Source: Oscillatoriophycideae cyanobacterium NC_groundwater_1537_Pr4_S-0.65um_50_18 (GTDB lineage Bacteria; Cyanobacteriota; Cyanobacteriia; Elainellales; Elainellaceae). Taken from it: a stretch of 64,000 nucleotides of DNA. The translations under genes were made by a program, and so were the position numbers. Of this stretch, positions 27,322 through 39,000 are shown in pieces. The notes under the pieces were generated by a model, which saw nothing but the letters and a program-made list of their open reading frames with translations, was not told the origin of the DNA and searched no databases. The DNA is taken from positions 248,001 to 312,000 of the forward strand of contig JACQYI010000006.1 of the NCBI GenBank assembly GCA_016208305.1, read 5' to 3'. The stretch's first letter is position 1, and each line of letters starts with the position of its first letter.

Positions 27322-28635
27322 CTATTTTCCTTTGTCTAGGCGATCTTGAACGCGCAGCTTGACCGAATCAGCGTGAGAGGGCAAACCTTCTGCTGTTGCC
27401 AGGGTGTCGATCGCCTTTGCCATCTGTTCCAGAGCGGTCTGCGAATATTGAATCAAGCTGGAATGCTTCATGAAAGTTTCGACACTGAGCGCAGAAGCAT
27501 AGCGAGCCGATCCTGAGGTGGGCAGGGTATGGTTTGGCCCAGCCAAATAGTCTCCCACAGCTTCAGGTGTAGAATTGCCCAGGAAAATAGCTCCAGCATG
27601 GCGAATCTTTTCCAAAAGACTCCAAGGATCAGCCACCTCAAGCTCCAAATGTTCGGGGGCAAATTCGTTGGAGAGTTCTGCGGCTGTATCGAGTGAGTCT
27701 ACGACCACCACCAACCCATAATGGGCGATTGCCTTCTCAGTCAGCAGCTTGCGTTCATGATTGACCAATCGCCGTTTGACCTCAGTGACCACTTGCGCCG
27801 CCAAGTTAGCATCAGTCGTTAGCAAAATCGCAGCCGCCATCGGGTCATGCTCTGCCTGTGCCAGCATATCCACGGCCACATGTGCCGGATTGGCCTGTCC
27901 GTCAGCAATAATCAGCACCTCAGAAGGCCCAGCCAAAGAGTCAATGCCAACCGTGCCATAGACCAGCTTTTTCGCCAACGTCACATAAACATTGCCAGGG
28001 CCAGTGATCACATCGACTTTGGGAATGGTTTCTGTCCCATAGGCAAGGGCGGCAATCGCCTGTGCCCCACCAACCCGATAAATTTCCTGTACGCCCGCTT
28101 CTTGAGCGGCCACCAGCACCGCTGGGTTGACGGTTTTGTCGGGGCTAGGAGGGGTCGTAATGACGATATGCGGCACCTTGGCCACCCTGGCCGGAATGGC
28201 ATTCATAATCACCGTACTGGGGTAAGCCGCCCGTCCGCCTGGGATGTAAAGCCCAGCCCGATCGACAGGGGTGTAGCGTTTCCCCAAAACCACTTCATTG
28301 TCGCCAAAATGCACCCAGCTTTTGGGTACCCGCTGCCGATGAAAAGCTTCGACCTGACGGCAAGCCAGCTGAATAGCGTCCAGTAGATCTTTGGAAATCT
28401 GCTGATAGGCCGCCTCCAGTTCAACGCCCGTAACTCTTAGCTCCTCTGGCTTGAGCGTGAGCTGGTCATACTCTTCGGTGTAGTGTAAAACTGCGCGATC
28501 GCCTTGCCGCTTTACCGCCTGCAAAACCTCCCGAACCGTTGCCTCCTTGTGGACAACTTGATCGTCATGGGTGCGATCGCAAATTCGCCGCAGTTCGGTA
28601 AGCGCCTCAGACCGCTGAGTAATAATTCGCAGCAT
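27322..28635 (-). CDS. hisD: Histidinol dehydrogenase
   Basis: Catalyses the last two steps of histidine synthesis (L-histidinol to L-histidine, NAD, zinc). 437 aa from ATG 28635, close to the standard length; an ATG at 28689 would add 18 residues atypical of the family. Motifs in order: YIPGGRAAYPSTV, VGGAQAIAALAYG, GPGNVYVTLAKK, GPSEVLIIAD, LAQAEHDP (zinc/substrate His), NEFAPEHLEL and GPNHTLPTSGSAR. It is divergent from rpsT. The hisD-rpsT-tatD-rpoB order is common in cyanobacteria. Confidence 0.97.
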   Translation of the reverse strand: MLRIITQRSEALTELRRICDRTHDDQVVHKEATVREVLQAVKRQGDRAVLHYTEEYDQLTLKPEELRVTGVELEAAYQQISKDLLDAIQLACRQVEAFHRQRVPKSWVHFGDNEVVLGKRYTPVDRAGLYIPGGRAAYPSTVIMNAIPARVAKVPHIVITTPPSPDKTVNPAVLVAAQEAGVQEIYRVGGAQAIAALAYGTETIPKVDVITGPGNVYVTLAKKLVYGTVGIDSLAGPSEVLIIADGQANPAHVAVDMLAQAEHDPMAAAILLTTDANLAAQVVTEVKRRLVNHERKLLTEKAIAHYGLVVVVDSLDTAAELSNEFAPEHLELEVADPWSLLEKIRHAGAIFLGNSTPEAVGDYLAGPNHTLPTSGSARYASALSVETFMKHSSLIQYSQTALEQMAKAIDTLATAEGLPSHADSVKLRVQDRLDKGK

Positions 28636-28889
28636 CGCCACACTAATTTGAGAAACATTGATTTGAGAATCTGCTGATCCACGAAGCACTAGCCCAGGAA
28701 CAAACGGCTAGACCCTCAAGTCGAACCTGGTTAGCTAGACAGTCTTCAGCCTATCTCTTCTATAGCTTAACCTGGATTTTTGGTGGATTCATGAAGATAG
28801 CAAGGGAGTTTTTCTAGCATTTTTGCGCGATCATTCGCTACAATGATTGACTGCTAAAAGTTTTTTCTTTAATTTTCAGAGGCTAGGCT

Positions 28890-29195
28890 GTGGCAAATAT
28901 TAAGTCAGCAATTAAACGGATCGAAGTTGCAGAGCGCAATCGTCTGCATAACAAAGCCTATAAGTCAGCCGTCAAGACTCTGACCAAGCGGTATCTCACG
29001 GCAGTTGAAGCCTATGGGGCTAATCCCTCTCCTGAGACGGAGCAAGAAGTCCATCAACGGATGTCAGCGGCTTACAGCAAAATTGACAAGGCAATCAAGC
29101 GGGGCGTAATTCACCCCAACAGCGGCGCGCGCAAGAAATCTCGGATGGCAAGATTGCTGAAATCCAAGCAAGCTCCAGTTGCGGCTGAAGCATAA
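28890..29195 (+). CDS. rpsT: 30S ribosomal protein S20
   Basis: Basic protein of 101 aa with the S20 pattern: [18 protein letters not shown] at the start, [16 protein letters not shown], and [20 protein letters not shown] near the C-terminus. It binds 16S rRNA in the body of the small subunit. GTG start; a -10-like TACAAT at 28839-28844 lies 45 bases upstream. It begins a plus-strand cluster with tatD and the rpo genes. Confidence 0.97.
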   Translation: MANIKSAIKRIEVAERNRLHNKAYKSAVKTLTKRYLTAVEAYGANPSPETEQEVHQRMSAAYSKIDKAIKRGVIHPNSGARKKSRMARLLKSKQAPVAAEA

Positions 29196-29248
29196 GCTCT
29201 TCGATCCGGTAGGCTCTCAGAACTCTATAGCTAGAGGCTAAGGCATTC

Positions 29249-30139
29249 ATGACAGAGCCGATGATGGCAGAGTTCGTTAAGGCGCAAGCTCCTACAACGG
29301 AGTCTTTGTTGTTGGTTGACACCCATGTCCATCTCAACTTTGAAGGTCTTCAGGAAAATCTCGATAGCGTTGCCCAAAATTGGCGACAGGCTGGGGTGGC
29401 TCGACTGGTTCACTCTTGCGTTGAACCCTCTGAATTTGCGGGTATCCAGGCGATCGCCAACCGTTTTCCAGAGATTTCTTTCGCAGTCGGTCTGCATCCC
29501 TTAGATGCCGACAAGTGGACATCAGATTCGGCGCAACAGATCCTGGAGCTAGCGCAGTCGGATCAGCGCGTGGTCGCGATCGGTGAAATGGGCTTGGATT
29601 TCTTTAAAGCTGAGAACCGCGATCGCCAGATTGCTGTATTCATAGCTCAGTTGGAGATCGCTCACCAGCTTGATTTACCTGTAATTATTCACTGTCGAGA
29701 CGCGGCTGTGGAAATGGCAGAGATCATGCAGTCGTTTTGGCAATCGCGCGGTGCAGTTCAAGGCGTGATGCATTGCTGGAGCGGTACATCTGAAGAGACT
29801 CAGTGGTTTCTCGACCTAGGGATGTATGTCAGCTTTAGCGGCATTGTCACCTTTAAGAGTGCCGTTCAGGTTCAAGCCTCGGCTCAAAGGGTGCCAAGCG
29901 ATCGTCTTCTCATTGAAACCGATTGCCCGTTCCTCTCCCCTGTGCCCAAGCGAGGGGAAAGACCCAATCAGCCTGCCTATGTTTACTATGTGGCTCAGCA
30001 AATGGCTCATCTCCGTCAGGTGACTCTAGAAACTCTGGCCTCACAAACTACTGCAAATGCTTGCCGTTTGTTTAAGCTGTCCTTGCCCCTAGAGCCTGTG
30101 GGTGCAGCAAGCACAGGTGTCGCAAACACAAATGGCTAA
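29249..30139 (+). CDS. tatD: TatD-family metal-dependent hydrolase
   Basis: TatD/YcfH-type TIM-barrel deoxyribonuclease, 296 aa. Metal ligands are in [33 protein letters not shown] and ETDCPFLSP, all intact. The family trims 3' ends of DNA or RNA and removes D-amino acids in some members; the name is historical. It follows rpsT by 53 bases and precedes rpoB. The last ~25 residues form a low-complexity tail. Confidence 0.92.
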   Translation: MTEPMMAEFVKAQAPTTESLLLVDTHVHLNFEGLQENLDSVAQNWRQAGVARLVHSCVEPSEFAGIQAIANRFPEISFAVGLHPLDADKWTSDSAQQILELAQSDQRVVAIGEMGLDFFKAENRDRQIAVFIAQLEIAHQLDLPVIIHCRDAAVEMAEIMQSFWQSRGAVQGVMHCWSGTSEETQWFLDLGMYVSFSGIVTFKSAVQVQASAQRVPSDRLLIETDCPFLSPVPKRGERPNQPAYVYYVAQQMAHLRQVTLETLASQTTANACRLFKLSLPLEPVGAASTGVANTNG

Positions 30140-30307
30140 GCTTGCGTCATAATAAATTCATGTAAAGCAGATGAATTTTTGAAAGCGAACCGTGCCTTGT
30201 GTTCCCTGTGAGCTTGATCTTGAAAATAAGCCTAAAGGTTGACGATCCAAGCCGATCTCCAGACGAGCAGTTCTAATCTGGATTGTTTGTTTTTTGAGTA
30301 CAATGGG

Positions 30308-30336
30308 TTGACATACTTTTTCGCTCAGGTTAAAAT
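30308..30336 (+). promoter_or_regulatory. Strong sigma70-type promoter in rpoB leader
   Basis: TTGACA (30308-30313), a 17-base spacer, then TAAAAT (30331-30336). This is the best promoter match I noticed in the window. It would start transcription near 30343, about 240 bases before rpoB. The whole gap 30140-30580 (441 bases) holds this promoter and a terminator-like hairpin, but no convincing gene. Confidence 0.65.
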
Positions 30337-30476
30337 CACCACTGCCATACCCTGCCTTTGCGATGAATTGCAGCTATTGAAATTTCTTCTAAAAGTTTCT
30401 CAAAACTATCTCTTTCACAAGTCCCATAGGACAGGAACACTACGGGTTCACCAATCTACAAGACAACCGAGAATTG

Positions 30477-30511
30477 TTCAGTCTTCATTGATGTGAGGAC
30501 TGAAGTTTTTT
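30477..30511 (+). terminator. Terminator-like hairpin in the rpoB leader
   Basis: TTCAGTCTTCA (30477-30487) pairs with TGAGGACTGAA (30494-30504) over 11 bp with one G-U, 6-base loop, followed by GTTTTTT (30505-30511). It has the form of an intrinsic terminator. It lies between the promoter at 30308 and the rpoB start at 30581, so it may be an attenuator of rpoB-rpoC1-rpoC2 or simply the end of the tatD transcript. Confidence 0.6.
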
Positions 30512-30580
30512 CGTCAATACATATTCTAAGCGCTGTATTGCCTGGTTTTAGCCCCAGGCGCGATCGACTTGAGGAGCCGC

Positions 30581-33500
30581 ATGAGTAACCTAACCCAATC
30601 CGCACCCGTCTTTACCCTACCCGATCTCGTAGAAATTCAGCGTGCTAGTTTTCGCTGGTTTCTAGAAGAGGGTCTGATTGAAGAACTCGACAGTTTTTCG
30701 CCCATCACTGACTATACGGGCAAACTGGAACTCCACTTTCTGGGGAAAGACTATAAGCTCAGACGACCCAAGTACGATGTTGATGAGGCGAAGCGTCGAG
30801 ACAGTACCTATGCGGTGCAGATGTACGTCCCTACTCGTCTGATCAATAAAGAGACGGGAGAAATTAAGGAGCAAGAGGTTTTCATTGGCGATTTGCCGCT
30901 GATGACCGATCGGGGCACATTTATCATCAATGGTGCCGAGCGTGTCATTGTTAACCAAATTGTCCGTAGCCCTGGCGTTTACTATAAAAAGGAAATTGAT
31001 AAGAACGGGCGTAGTGCCTTTAATGCCAGCCTGATTCCCAACCGGGGAGCCTGGCTGAAATTTGAAACAGATAAGAATGACCTGGTGTGGGTGCGAATCG
31101 ACAAGACTCGCAAACTGTCGGCACAGGTGCTGCTGAAGGCTCTGGGCTTGACGGATGGTGAAATCTTTGATGCTTTACGCCACCCTGAGTACTTTCAAAA
31201 GACGATCGAAAAAGAAGGGCAATTCAGTGAAGAAGAGGCGCTGATGGAGCTTTACCGCAAGCTGCGTCCGGGTGAACCCCCGACGGTTTCTGGCGGTCAA
31301 CAGCTTTTAGACTCTCGCTTCTTTGACCCCAAGCGCTACGACTTAGGTCGCGTGGGTCGCTATAAGCTCAACAAAAAGCTGCGGCTCAATGTGCCGGAAA
31401 CGACGCGAGTTTTGACGCCACAAGACATCCTGGCATCGGTTGACTACCTGATTAACCTAGAATTCGATATCGGCAGCATTGATGATATCGATCACTTGGG
31501 CAATCGGCGTGTGCGATCGGTTGGGGAGTTGTTGCAAAACCAGGTGCGTGTTGGTCTTAACCGTTTAGAGCGCATCATTCGGGAAAGAATGACGGTTTCG
31601 GATGCCGACTCTTTGACCCCTGCCTCCTTGGTTAACCCCAAGCCTCTGGTCGCCGCGATCAAGGAGTTCTTTGGCTCGTCTCAGCTCTCTCAGTTCATGG
31701 ATCAAACCAACCCCTTAGCTGAGTTGACGCATAAGCGTCGTCTAAGCGCCTTAGGGCCGGGTGGTTTAACTCGAGAACGGGCAGGCTTTGCGGTGCGAGA
31801 CATTCACCCCTCTCACTATGGTCGCATTTGCCCGATCGAAACGCCAGAAGGCCCCAACGCCGGACTGATTGGCTCCTTGGCTACCCATGCTAGAGTCAAT
31901 TCCTACGGTTTTATTGAAACGCCTTCTTTCAAAGTAGAAAACGGTCGTGTCCTCAAAGATGAATCTCCTATCTATCTGACCGCAGATGAAGAGGATGATA
32001 TGCGGGTAGCGGCAGGTGATGTCTCTATGGACGAGAACGGCTATCTGCTAGGCGATTTAGTGCATGTGCGCTATCGGCAGGAATTTACGACTACCAGCCC
32101 GTCGGAAGTAGACTATGTTGCCGTTTCTCCGGTACAAATCATCTCGGTTGCAACGTCTCTGATTCCTTTCTTGGAGCATGATGATGCCAACCGAGCGCTG
32201 ATGGGTTCAAACATGCAGCGTCAGGCTGTGCCGCTCTTGCGACCTGAGCGTCCTCTGGTGGGTACGGGTCTAGAAGCGCAGACCGCTCGTGACTCTGGTA
32301 TGGTCATCGTGAGCCGGACTGCGGGAGAGGTGACCCATGTCGATGCTAACCGGATTCGCGTTCGCAGCGATGCTAACGGCAGAGAGATTGAGTACACCCT
32401 TCAGAAGTACAACCGATCGAACCAGGATACTTGCTTGAACCAGCGCCCCATTGTCTTTAATGGCGATCGCGTTGTGGCGGGGCAAATTCTGGCAGACGGC
32501 TCTGCGACTGAGGGGGGTGAGATTGCTCTAGGACAGAACGTTCTGGTGATCTATATGCCTTGGGAGGGCTACAACTACGAGGACGCCATCCTGATCAGCG
32601 AACGTCTGGTCTATGACGATGTTTACACCTCAATTCACATTGAGAAATATGAGATTGAAGCGCGTCAGACTAAGCTAGGCCCTGAAGAAATTACCCGCGA
32701 GATTCCTAACGTCGGGGAAGATGCCCTACGTCAGCTTGATGAGACGGGGATTATTCGGATTGGCGCTTGGGTTGAGAGTAGCGACATTCTGGTGGGTAAA
32801 GTGACGCCCAAAGGCGAATCGGATCAGCCTCCCGAAGAAAAACTGTTGCGCGCTATCTTTGGTGAAAAAGCTAGAGATGTGCGGGATAACTCGCTGCGGG
32901 TACCCAACGGTGAAAAAGGCCGCGTGGTGGATGTGCGGGTGTTTACCCGTGAGCAAGGCGATGAGTTGCCTCCGGGTGCCAACATGGTCGTGCGGGTCTA
33001 TGTCGCCCAGAAGCGCAAGATCCAGGTGGGCGACAAGATGGCAGGTCGGCATGGCAACAAGGGGATTATTTCCCGGATTTTGCCGAAGGAAGATATGCCC
33101 TATCTCCCAGACGGTACGCCTGTAGATATCGTGCTCAATCCGCTGGGTGTGCCTTCCCGGATGAATGTGGGTCAAGTGTTTGAGTGTTTGTTGGGCTGGG
33201 CAGGTCACAATCTAGGCGTTCGGTTCAAGATGGTGCCGTTTGATGAGATGTACGGCGAAGAGGCTTCTCGTCTAACGACCCATGCCAAGATTCAAGAGGC
33301 GCGTGACAAGACTGGGCAAGACTGGGTGTTTAACCCTGACAATCCTGGCAAGATCCAGGTGTATGACGGTCGCACGGGTGAAGCTTTCGATCGCCCGGTA
33401 ACGGTCGGCAAAGCTTATATGCTGAAGCTGGTACATCTGGTCGATGACAAGATTCACGCTCGTTCAACGGGTCCATACTCTTTGGTAACGCAACAGCCGC

Positions 33501-33883
33501 TGGGTGGCAAAGCTCAGCAGGGTGGTCAGCGCTTTGGAGAAATGGAAGTTTGGGCTTTGGAAGCCTTTGGTGCAGCCTACATTCTCCAGGAATTGCTAAC
33601 GGTGAAGTCAGACGATATGCAAGGCCGAAATGAGGCTTTGAATGCGATCGTCAAGGGCAAGGCGATTCCTCGACCTGGAACCCCTGAGTCTTTTAAGGTG
33701 CTGATGCGAGAGCTTCAGTCTCTCTGTCTCGACATTGCGGCTCACAAGCTGCAAACCCAGGAAGACGGTACCAGTCGCGATATCGAAATTGATTTGATGG
33801 CGGATGTGGGGAATCGCCGTACCCCCTCTCGTCCCACCTATGAGTCCATCTCTCGCGATGAGATGGAAGAAGTTGAAGACTAA
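30581..33883 (+). CDS. rpoB: RNA polymerase beta subunit
   Basis: Catalytic beta subunit, 1100 aa from ATG 30581, which has GAGGAG seven bases ahead; the TTG at 30569 is not needed. Recognisable blocks are the fork region [66 protein letters not shown], and [22 protein letters not shown] near the end. The rifampicin-binding region appears normal for a cyanobacterium. The protein is compact, as in other cyanobacteria and plastids. It heads rpoB-rpoC1-rpoC2. Confidence 0.99.
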   Translation: MSNLTQSAPVFTLPDLVEIQRASFRWFLEEGLIEELDSFSPITDYTGKLELHFLGKDYKLRRPKYDVDEAKRRDSTYAVQMYVPTRLINKETGEIKEQEVFIGDLPLMTDRGTFIINGAERVIVNQIVRSPGVYYKKEIDKNGRSAFNASLIPNRGAWLKFETDKNDLVWVRIDKTRKLSAQVLLKALGLTDGEIFDALRHPEYFQKTIEKEGQFSEEEALMELYRKLRPGEPPTVSGGQQLLDSRFFDPKRYDLGRVGRYKLNKKLRLNVPETTRVLTPQDILASVDYLINLEFDIGSIDDIDHLGNRRVRSVGELLQNQVRVGLNRLERIIRERMTVSDADSLTPASLVNPKPLVAAIKEFFGSSQLSQFMDQTNPLAELTHKRRLSALGPGGLTRERAGFAVRDIHPSHYGRICPIETPEGPNAGLIGSLATHARVNSYGFIETPSFKVENGRVLKDESPIYLTADEEDDMRVAAGDVSMDENGYLLGDLVHVRYRQEFTTTSPSEVDYVAVSPVQIISVATSLIPFLEHDDANRALMGSNMQRQAVPLLRPERPLVGTGLEAQTARDSGMVIVSRTAGEVTHVDANRIRVRSDANGREIEYTLQKYNRSNQDTCLNQRPIVFNGDRVVAGQILADGSATEGGEIALGQNVLVIYMPWEGYNYEDAILISERLVYDDVYTSIHIEKYEIEARQTKLGPEEITREIPNVGEDALRQLDETGIIRIGAWVESSDILVGKVTPKGESDQPPEEKLLRAIFGEKARDVRDNSLRVPNGEKGRVVDVRVFTREQGDELPPGANMVVRVYVAQKRKIQVGDKMAGRHGNKGIISRILPKEDMPYLPDGTPVDIVLNPLGVPSRMNVGQVFECLLGWAGHNLGVRFKMVPFDEMYGEEASRLTTHAKIQEARDKTGQDWVFNPDNPGKIQVYDGRTGEAFDRPVTVGKAYMLKLVHLVDDKIHARSTGPYSLVTQQPLGGKAQQGGQRFGEMEVWALEAFGAAYILQELLTVKSDDMQGRNEALNAIVKGKAIPRPGTPESFKVLMRELQSLCLDIAAHKLQTQEDGTSRDIEIDLMADVGNRRTPSRPTYESISRDEMEEVED

Positions 33884-34057
33884 CAGCTAGAACTCGGTCT
33901 GGCGATCGCCTTGACATGACATTGATCAAGCATCTGATGAGATCAAAACCCTGATCAGATGAGCGATTCAGATCAATGGGCAACCTAAAGGGCGATCGCC
34001 AAATCTGTTTTCTATAGCTGATGGATACCTGCTAGGAGTATGAGGGAGTAACTTGCG

Positions 34058-35932
34058 ATGGCTAAGCTAGAGCAGCGGTTTGACTATGTAAAGATTGGTC
34101 TGGCATCTCCAGAGCGGATTCGCCAGTGGGGAGAACGCACCCTGCCGAATGGTACGGTCGTGGGCGAAGTTACCAAGCCGGAAACCATTAACTACAGAAC
34201 TTTGAAGCCAGAAATGGATGGCTTGTTCTGTGAGCGAATCTTTGGCCCTGCGAAGGATTGGGAATGCCACTGCGGCAAATACAAGCGGGTGCGCCATAGA
34301 GGTATTGTTTGTGAGCGCTGTGGCGTAGAGGTGACAGAGTCTCGCGTACGCCGCCATCGCATGGGCTATATCAAGCTAGCGGCTCCAGTCGCCCATGTCT
34401 GGTATCTCAAAGGGATTCCCAGCTATATGGCGATCTTGCTAGATATGCCTTTGCGGGATGTTGAGCAGATCGTTTACTTCAACTCTTACGTGGTGCTGAA
34501 TCCGGGTAATGCCGAGAACCTCAGCTACAAGCAGCTACTGACTGAAGATCAGTGGATTGAAATTGAGGATCAGCTCTACAGCGAAGACTCTCAGCTTACT
34601 GGGGTTGAAGTCGGTATTGGGGCAGAGGCGTTACAGCGTCTTTTGCAGGATCTTGACCTAGAAAAAGAAGCTGAAGTCCTGCGGGAAGAAATTGCGGCGG
34701 CTAAGGGTCAAAAGCGCGCCAAGCTGATTAAGCGACTGCGGGTAATTGACAACTTTATTGCCACGCGATCGCTGCCTGAGTGGATGATTCTGGAAGTGAT
34801 TCCGGTCATTCCTCCCGATCTGCGACCGATGGTGCAGCTAGATGGCGGTCGGTTTGCTACCTCTGACCTTAATGATCTCTACCGTCGAGTCATTAACCGC
34901 AACAACCGTCTAGCAAGGCTTCAAGAAATTCTGGCTCCTGAAATTATCGTCCGTAACGAAAAGCGGATGCTTCAGGAAGCGGTAGATGCGCTGATTGACA
35001 ATGGCCGTCGGGGTCGCACAGTGGTAGGGGCGAATAACCGACCGCTGAAGTCTCTGTCCGACATTATTGAAGGGAAGCAAGGTCGTTTCCGCCAAAACCT
35101 TTTGGGCAAGCGGGTTGATTACTCTGGCCGATCGGTAATTGTGGTGGGTCCTAAACTCAAGATTCACCAGTGCGGTCTGCCAAGAGAAATGGCGATCGAG
35201 CTATTTCAGCCCTTTGTGATTCATCGCCTGATTCGTCAAGGATTGGTCAACAACATCAAGGCTGCGAAAAAGCTAATTCAGCGTAACGATCCCAGCATTT
35301 GGGATGTGTTGGAGGAAGTAATTGACGGACATCCCGTCATGCTCAACCGCGCTCCGACGCTTCACCGTCTGGGTATCCAGGCGTTTGAGCCAATTTTAGT
35401 AGAAGGGCGCGCTATTCAGATTCACCCCCTCGTTTGTCCTGCCTTTAACGCAGACTTTGATGGTGACCAGATGGCGGTGCATGTGCCCCTATCGCTAGAG
35501 GCGCAGGCTGAAGCCCGTTTATTAATGCTGGCTTCTAACAACATCCTGTCTCCCGCAACAGGCAGACCGATCGTGATGCCTAGCCAAGATATGGTGTTGG
35601 GCTGCTACTATTTGACCGCAGAAAACCCCAAGGCAACCCTAGGAGCCGGACGCTATTTTTCTAACATGAAGGATGTGATCACGGCCTACGAGCAGAAGCA
35701 GGTTGATATTCACTCTTACATTTGGGTGCGATTTGAAGGGGATGTTGAAGGCGCAGAAGCCGAAGGTGAGCCTTTAGAGGTCAGCACGACCGAGGAAGGG
35801 ATTGTGACGAAGGTTTATCCATTCCGGCGCGTTCGTGAAGACAGTGAGGGCAAATTGGTGTCTCAGTACATCAAAACCACGCCTGGACGCATCATCTACA
35901 ACAAAACCATTCACGATGCGCTAGCGCTTTAG
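34058..35932 (+). CDS. rpoC1: RNA polymerase gamma subunit (beta' N-terminal part)
   Basis: Cyanobacterial/plastid RpoC1, 624 aa. It has the zinc-finger cysteines (CHCGKYK...CERCGV), the lid and switch region [19 protein letters not shown], and the active-site NADFDGDQ whose three Asp hold the catalytic Mg. The split of beta' into RpoC1 and RpoC2 is diagnostic of cyanobacteria and plastids. It follows rpoB by 174 bases and is separated from rpoC2 by 123. Confidence 0.99.
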   Translation: MAKLEQRFDYVKIGLASPERIRQWGERTLPNGTVVGEVTKPETINYRTLKPEMDGLFCERIFGPAKDWECHCGKYKRVRHRGIVCERCGVEVTESRVRRHRMGYIKLAAPVAHVWYLKGIPSYMAILLDMPLRDVEQIVYFNSYVVLNPGNAENLSYKQLLTEDQWIEIEDQLYSEDSQLTGVEVGIGAEALQRLLQDLDLEKEAEVLREEIAAAKGQKRAKLIKRLRVIDNFIATRSLPEWMILEVIPVIPPDLRPMVQLDGGRFATSDLNDLYRRVINRNNRLARLQEILAPEIIVRNEKRMLQEAVDALIDNGRRGRTVVGANNRPLKSLSDIIEGKQGRFRQNLLGKRVDYSGRSVIVVGPKLKIHQCGLPREMAIELFQPFVIHRLIRQGLVNNIKAAKKLIQRNDPSIWDVLEEVIDGHPVMLNRAPTLHRLGIQAFEPILVEGRAIQIHPLVCPAFNADFDGDQMAVHVPLSLEAQAEARLLMLASNNILSPATGRPIVMPSQDMVLGCYYLTAENPKATLGAGRYFSNMKDVITAYEQKQVDIHSYIWVRFEGDVEGAEAEGEPLEVSTTEEGIVTKVYPFRRVREDSEGKLVSQYIKTTPGRIIYNKTIHDALAL

Positions 35933-35989
35933 TCAAGACGCGCAAGGCGAATTCTAGGGCAAGACTGGGTTAATCGAACGGGATTAATC

Positions 35990-36034
35990 AGAACTGGGCT
36001 AAACAGAGCTGGGCTAGACAGAATTAGGCTAAAC
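35990..36034. repeat. Three 15-bp degenerate repeats between rpoC1 and rpoC2
   Basis: Units AGAACTGGGCTAAAC, AGAGCTGGGCTAGAC and AGAATTAGGCTAAAC run head to tail at 35990, 36005 and 36020. Weaker copies may extend back to about 35960 (AGACTGGGTTAATCG). They fill most of the 123-base spacer. Confidence 0.7.
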
Positions 36035-36055
36035 AGATTGAGGGGCAAAGATCTA

Positions 36056-39000
36056 ATGACGGAAGAGCAAAAGTCAACGCAGTCCGAGCAGAAGACCATT
36101 TTCCGCAACCGAGTTGTTGACAAAGGGCAACTCAAACGGCTGGTTTCGTGGGCATTTACCAACTATGGCACTGCTCGTACCGCCCAAATGGCAGATGATC
36201 TGAAGGATCTAGGGTTCCGATTTGCCACCCGTGCAGGGGTGTCAATTAGTGTGGATGATCTGCAAGTGCCACCCAGTAAGCGACGATTGCTGGCTGCCGC
36301 AGAGGAGCAAATCCGGGATACCGAAACCCGCTATACCCGTGGCGAAATTACTGAGGTGGAGCGCTTTCAAAAAGTAATCGACACCTGGAACGGCACGAGT
36401 GAGGAGCTAAAGGACGAAGTGGTTCGCCACTTTGAGTCCAACGATCCGCTGAATTCCGTCTACATGATGGCCTTCTCAGGTGCACGCGGTAACATCTCTC
36501 AAGTGCGGCAGCTGGTAGGAATGCGGGGGCTAATGGCTGATCCGCAAGGACAAATTATTGACTTGCCGATTAAAACCAACTTCCGCGAAGGGCTGACGGT
36601 GACGGAGTATATTATCTCCTCATACGGTGCTCGGAAAGGTCTGGTGGATACTGCGCTTCGCACGGCAGATTCTGGATACTTAACCCGCCGTCTGGTGGAT
36701 GTGTCTCAGGATGTGATCATTCGTGAGATTGACTGCGGTACCGATCGCGGCGTCAGCGTTCGTAACATGACAGATGGCGAACGGATCTTGATTAAGCTGG
36801 AAGACCGCCTATTGGGTCGGTGTGCAGCTCAAGATGTGGTTCATCCTAAGACGGGAGAGGTGATTGTTGCCCGTAATGAGCCGATTTCCAATGAGATTTC
36901 GCGCTTGATTGGCAAAGCAAAAGTAGAAGAGGTGATTGTGCGATCGCCCCTGACCTGTGCCGCTACGCGATCGGTCTGCCAAACCTGCTATGGCTGGAGC
37001 TTGGCGCATGCATCGCTGGTGGATTTGGGAGAGGCGGTCGGTATTATCGCGGCTCAGTCGATTGGCGAACCGGGCACCCAGCTGACTATGCGGACGTTCC
37101 ACACGGGCGGCACGTTTACAGGAGAAGTTGCGCCGCAAATTCGTCCTACTTTTGATGGCACTGCCCGCACGAAGCCTAAGCAGTTCCGTTCTCGCCCCTT
37201 CCGTACCCGACATGGGGAAGATGCTCTGATTGCTGAAGTGAGCGTAGAAATTAGCGTTGAATCGGGCGATCGCAAAGAAACTGCAACCGTTCCTCCGGGT
37301 TCGATCATCTTTGTAAAAGATGGTCAGGCCGTCAAGATCGGGCAAATGATGGCGGAGATGCCTTCAGCAGGTCGCGTTCGCAAGGTGACGGAAAAGGCTA
37401 CTAAAGAAGTGGCTTCTGACTTAGCCGGAGAGATCAAGTTTGCTGACGTGGTTCCCGAAGAGAAGAAAGACCGTCAGGGCAATACAACTCGCATTGCTCA
37501 GCGGGGTGGTTTGATCTGGATTCTCTCTGGCGAGGTTTACAACCTGCCGCCCGGAGCAGAACCTATTGTCAAGAATGGCGATCGCGTCGATTCTACCAGC
37601 ATTCTGGCAGAGTCAAAGCTGGTAACTGAGCATGGGGGTACGGTTCGGATTCCTCAAGAAAGTGAAGGCAACAAAGGCGGACGTGAAATTGAAATCATCA
37701 CGGCTGCTGTGTTGCTAGATGAGGCCAAGGTCACAAGCGAGACGCAGCAGGGCAGAGAGCAGTACCTGATTGAAACCCAGCACAATCAACGGTTCTCGCT
37801 GATCGCAACGCCCGGTACCAAAGTCTTGAACAATCAGGTTGTCGCTGAGCTGATTGACAATCGCTACCATACCCAAACGGGCGGCATCATTAAGTACTCT
37901 GGCGTTGAAGTCGCTAAGAAGGGTAAGCCCAAGCAAGGCTACGAAGTAATTTCGGGCGGCACGCTGCTCTGGATTCCAGAAGAAGCCCATGAGGTAAACA
38001 AAGACATCTCTCTGCTGCTTGTAGAAGATGGGCAGTACGTCGAGGCGGGAACAGAGGTGGTCAAAGACATCTTCTGTCAAAGCAATGGCGTGGTTGAAGT
38101 CACACAAAAGAATGACATTTTGCGTGAGATTGTCATCAAGCCGGGTGAGCTGCACCTCGCTGACAATCCAGAAGCAGTCATGTCGAAGCATGAAACGATC
38201 GTCAACCCAGGGCAGGAGGTAATGCCAGGGCTAACGGTCGATGAGCTGCGCTACGTCGAGTATATTGAGTCTCCTGAGGGGCCAGCGCTGCTGCTGCGTC
38301 CTGTGACGGAATTTACCGTACCCGATGTCCCTTCGGTTCCCAGTCAAGCTTCTACATGGGAAGAATCTGGCGGGCGATCGATTCAGCTTCGCGCCATTCA
38401 GCGCATGCCTTACAAAGATGGAGAGCGGGTGAAGTCTGTAGAGGGCTTGGAACTTCTGCGTACCCAGCTTGTGCTTGAGATTGATCAAGATGCCCCTCAG
38501 CTTGCAGCCGATATTGAGCTGATTCCGGACGAAAATGAACCTGGCGTCATGCGTTTGCAGCTCGTTATTCTGGAATCTCTCGTGATTCGTCGGGATATGG
38601 CAGCTGACCAAACTCAAGGCAGCACGCAAACGCGTCTCCTGGTTGAAGATGGGGACAAAATCGCGCCGGGAGCTGTGATTGCTCGCACCGAAATTCTCTG
38701 TAAAGAGGCAGGCGAAGTGCGGGGGATTCGCGAGGGTGGTGAGGCGATTCGCCGGATCTTGGTGATGCGAGATGCCGATCGCTTTACAGTAGACACACGC
38801 GGCAAAACACCGACGGCAAAAGAAGGTGAGCTGCTCGTTGCAGGTTCTCACATTGCTTCGGGGATTGTCTTGGAAGAGTCGGGTCAGGTGATTTCGACGG
38901 CAGAAGGGCAGGTCGTGATGCGGATTGCCCGCCCCTATCGCGTGTCTAACGGCGCAGTCTTGCATATCGACGATGCAGATTTGGTGCAACGTGGAGACAA

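Noticed and set aside
30239-30496. 85-codon frame upstream of rpoB
   Set aside because: Overlaps the promoter and hairpin, composition is unlike a protein and no start signal is seen. A leader peptide cannot be excluded but is unsupported.
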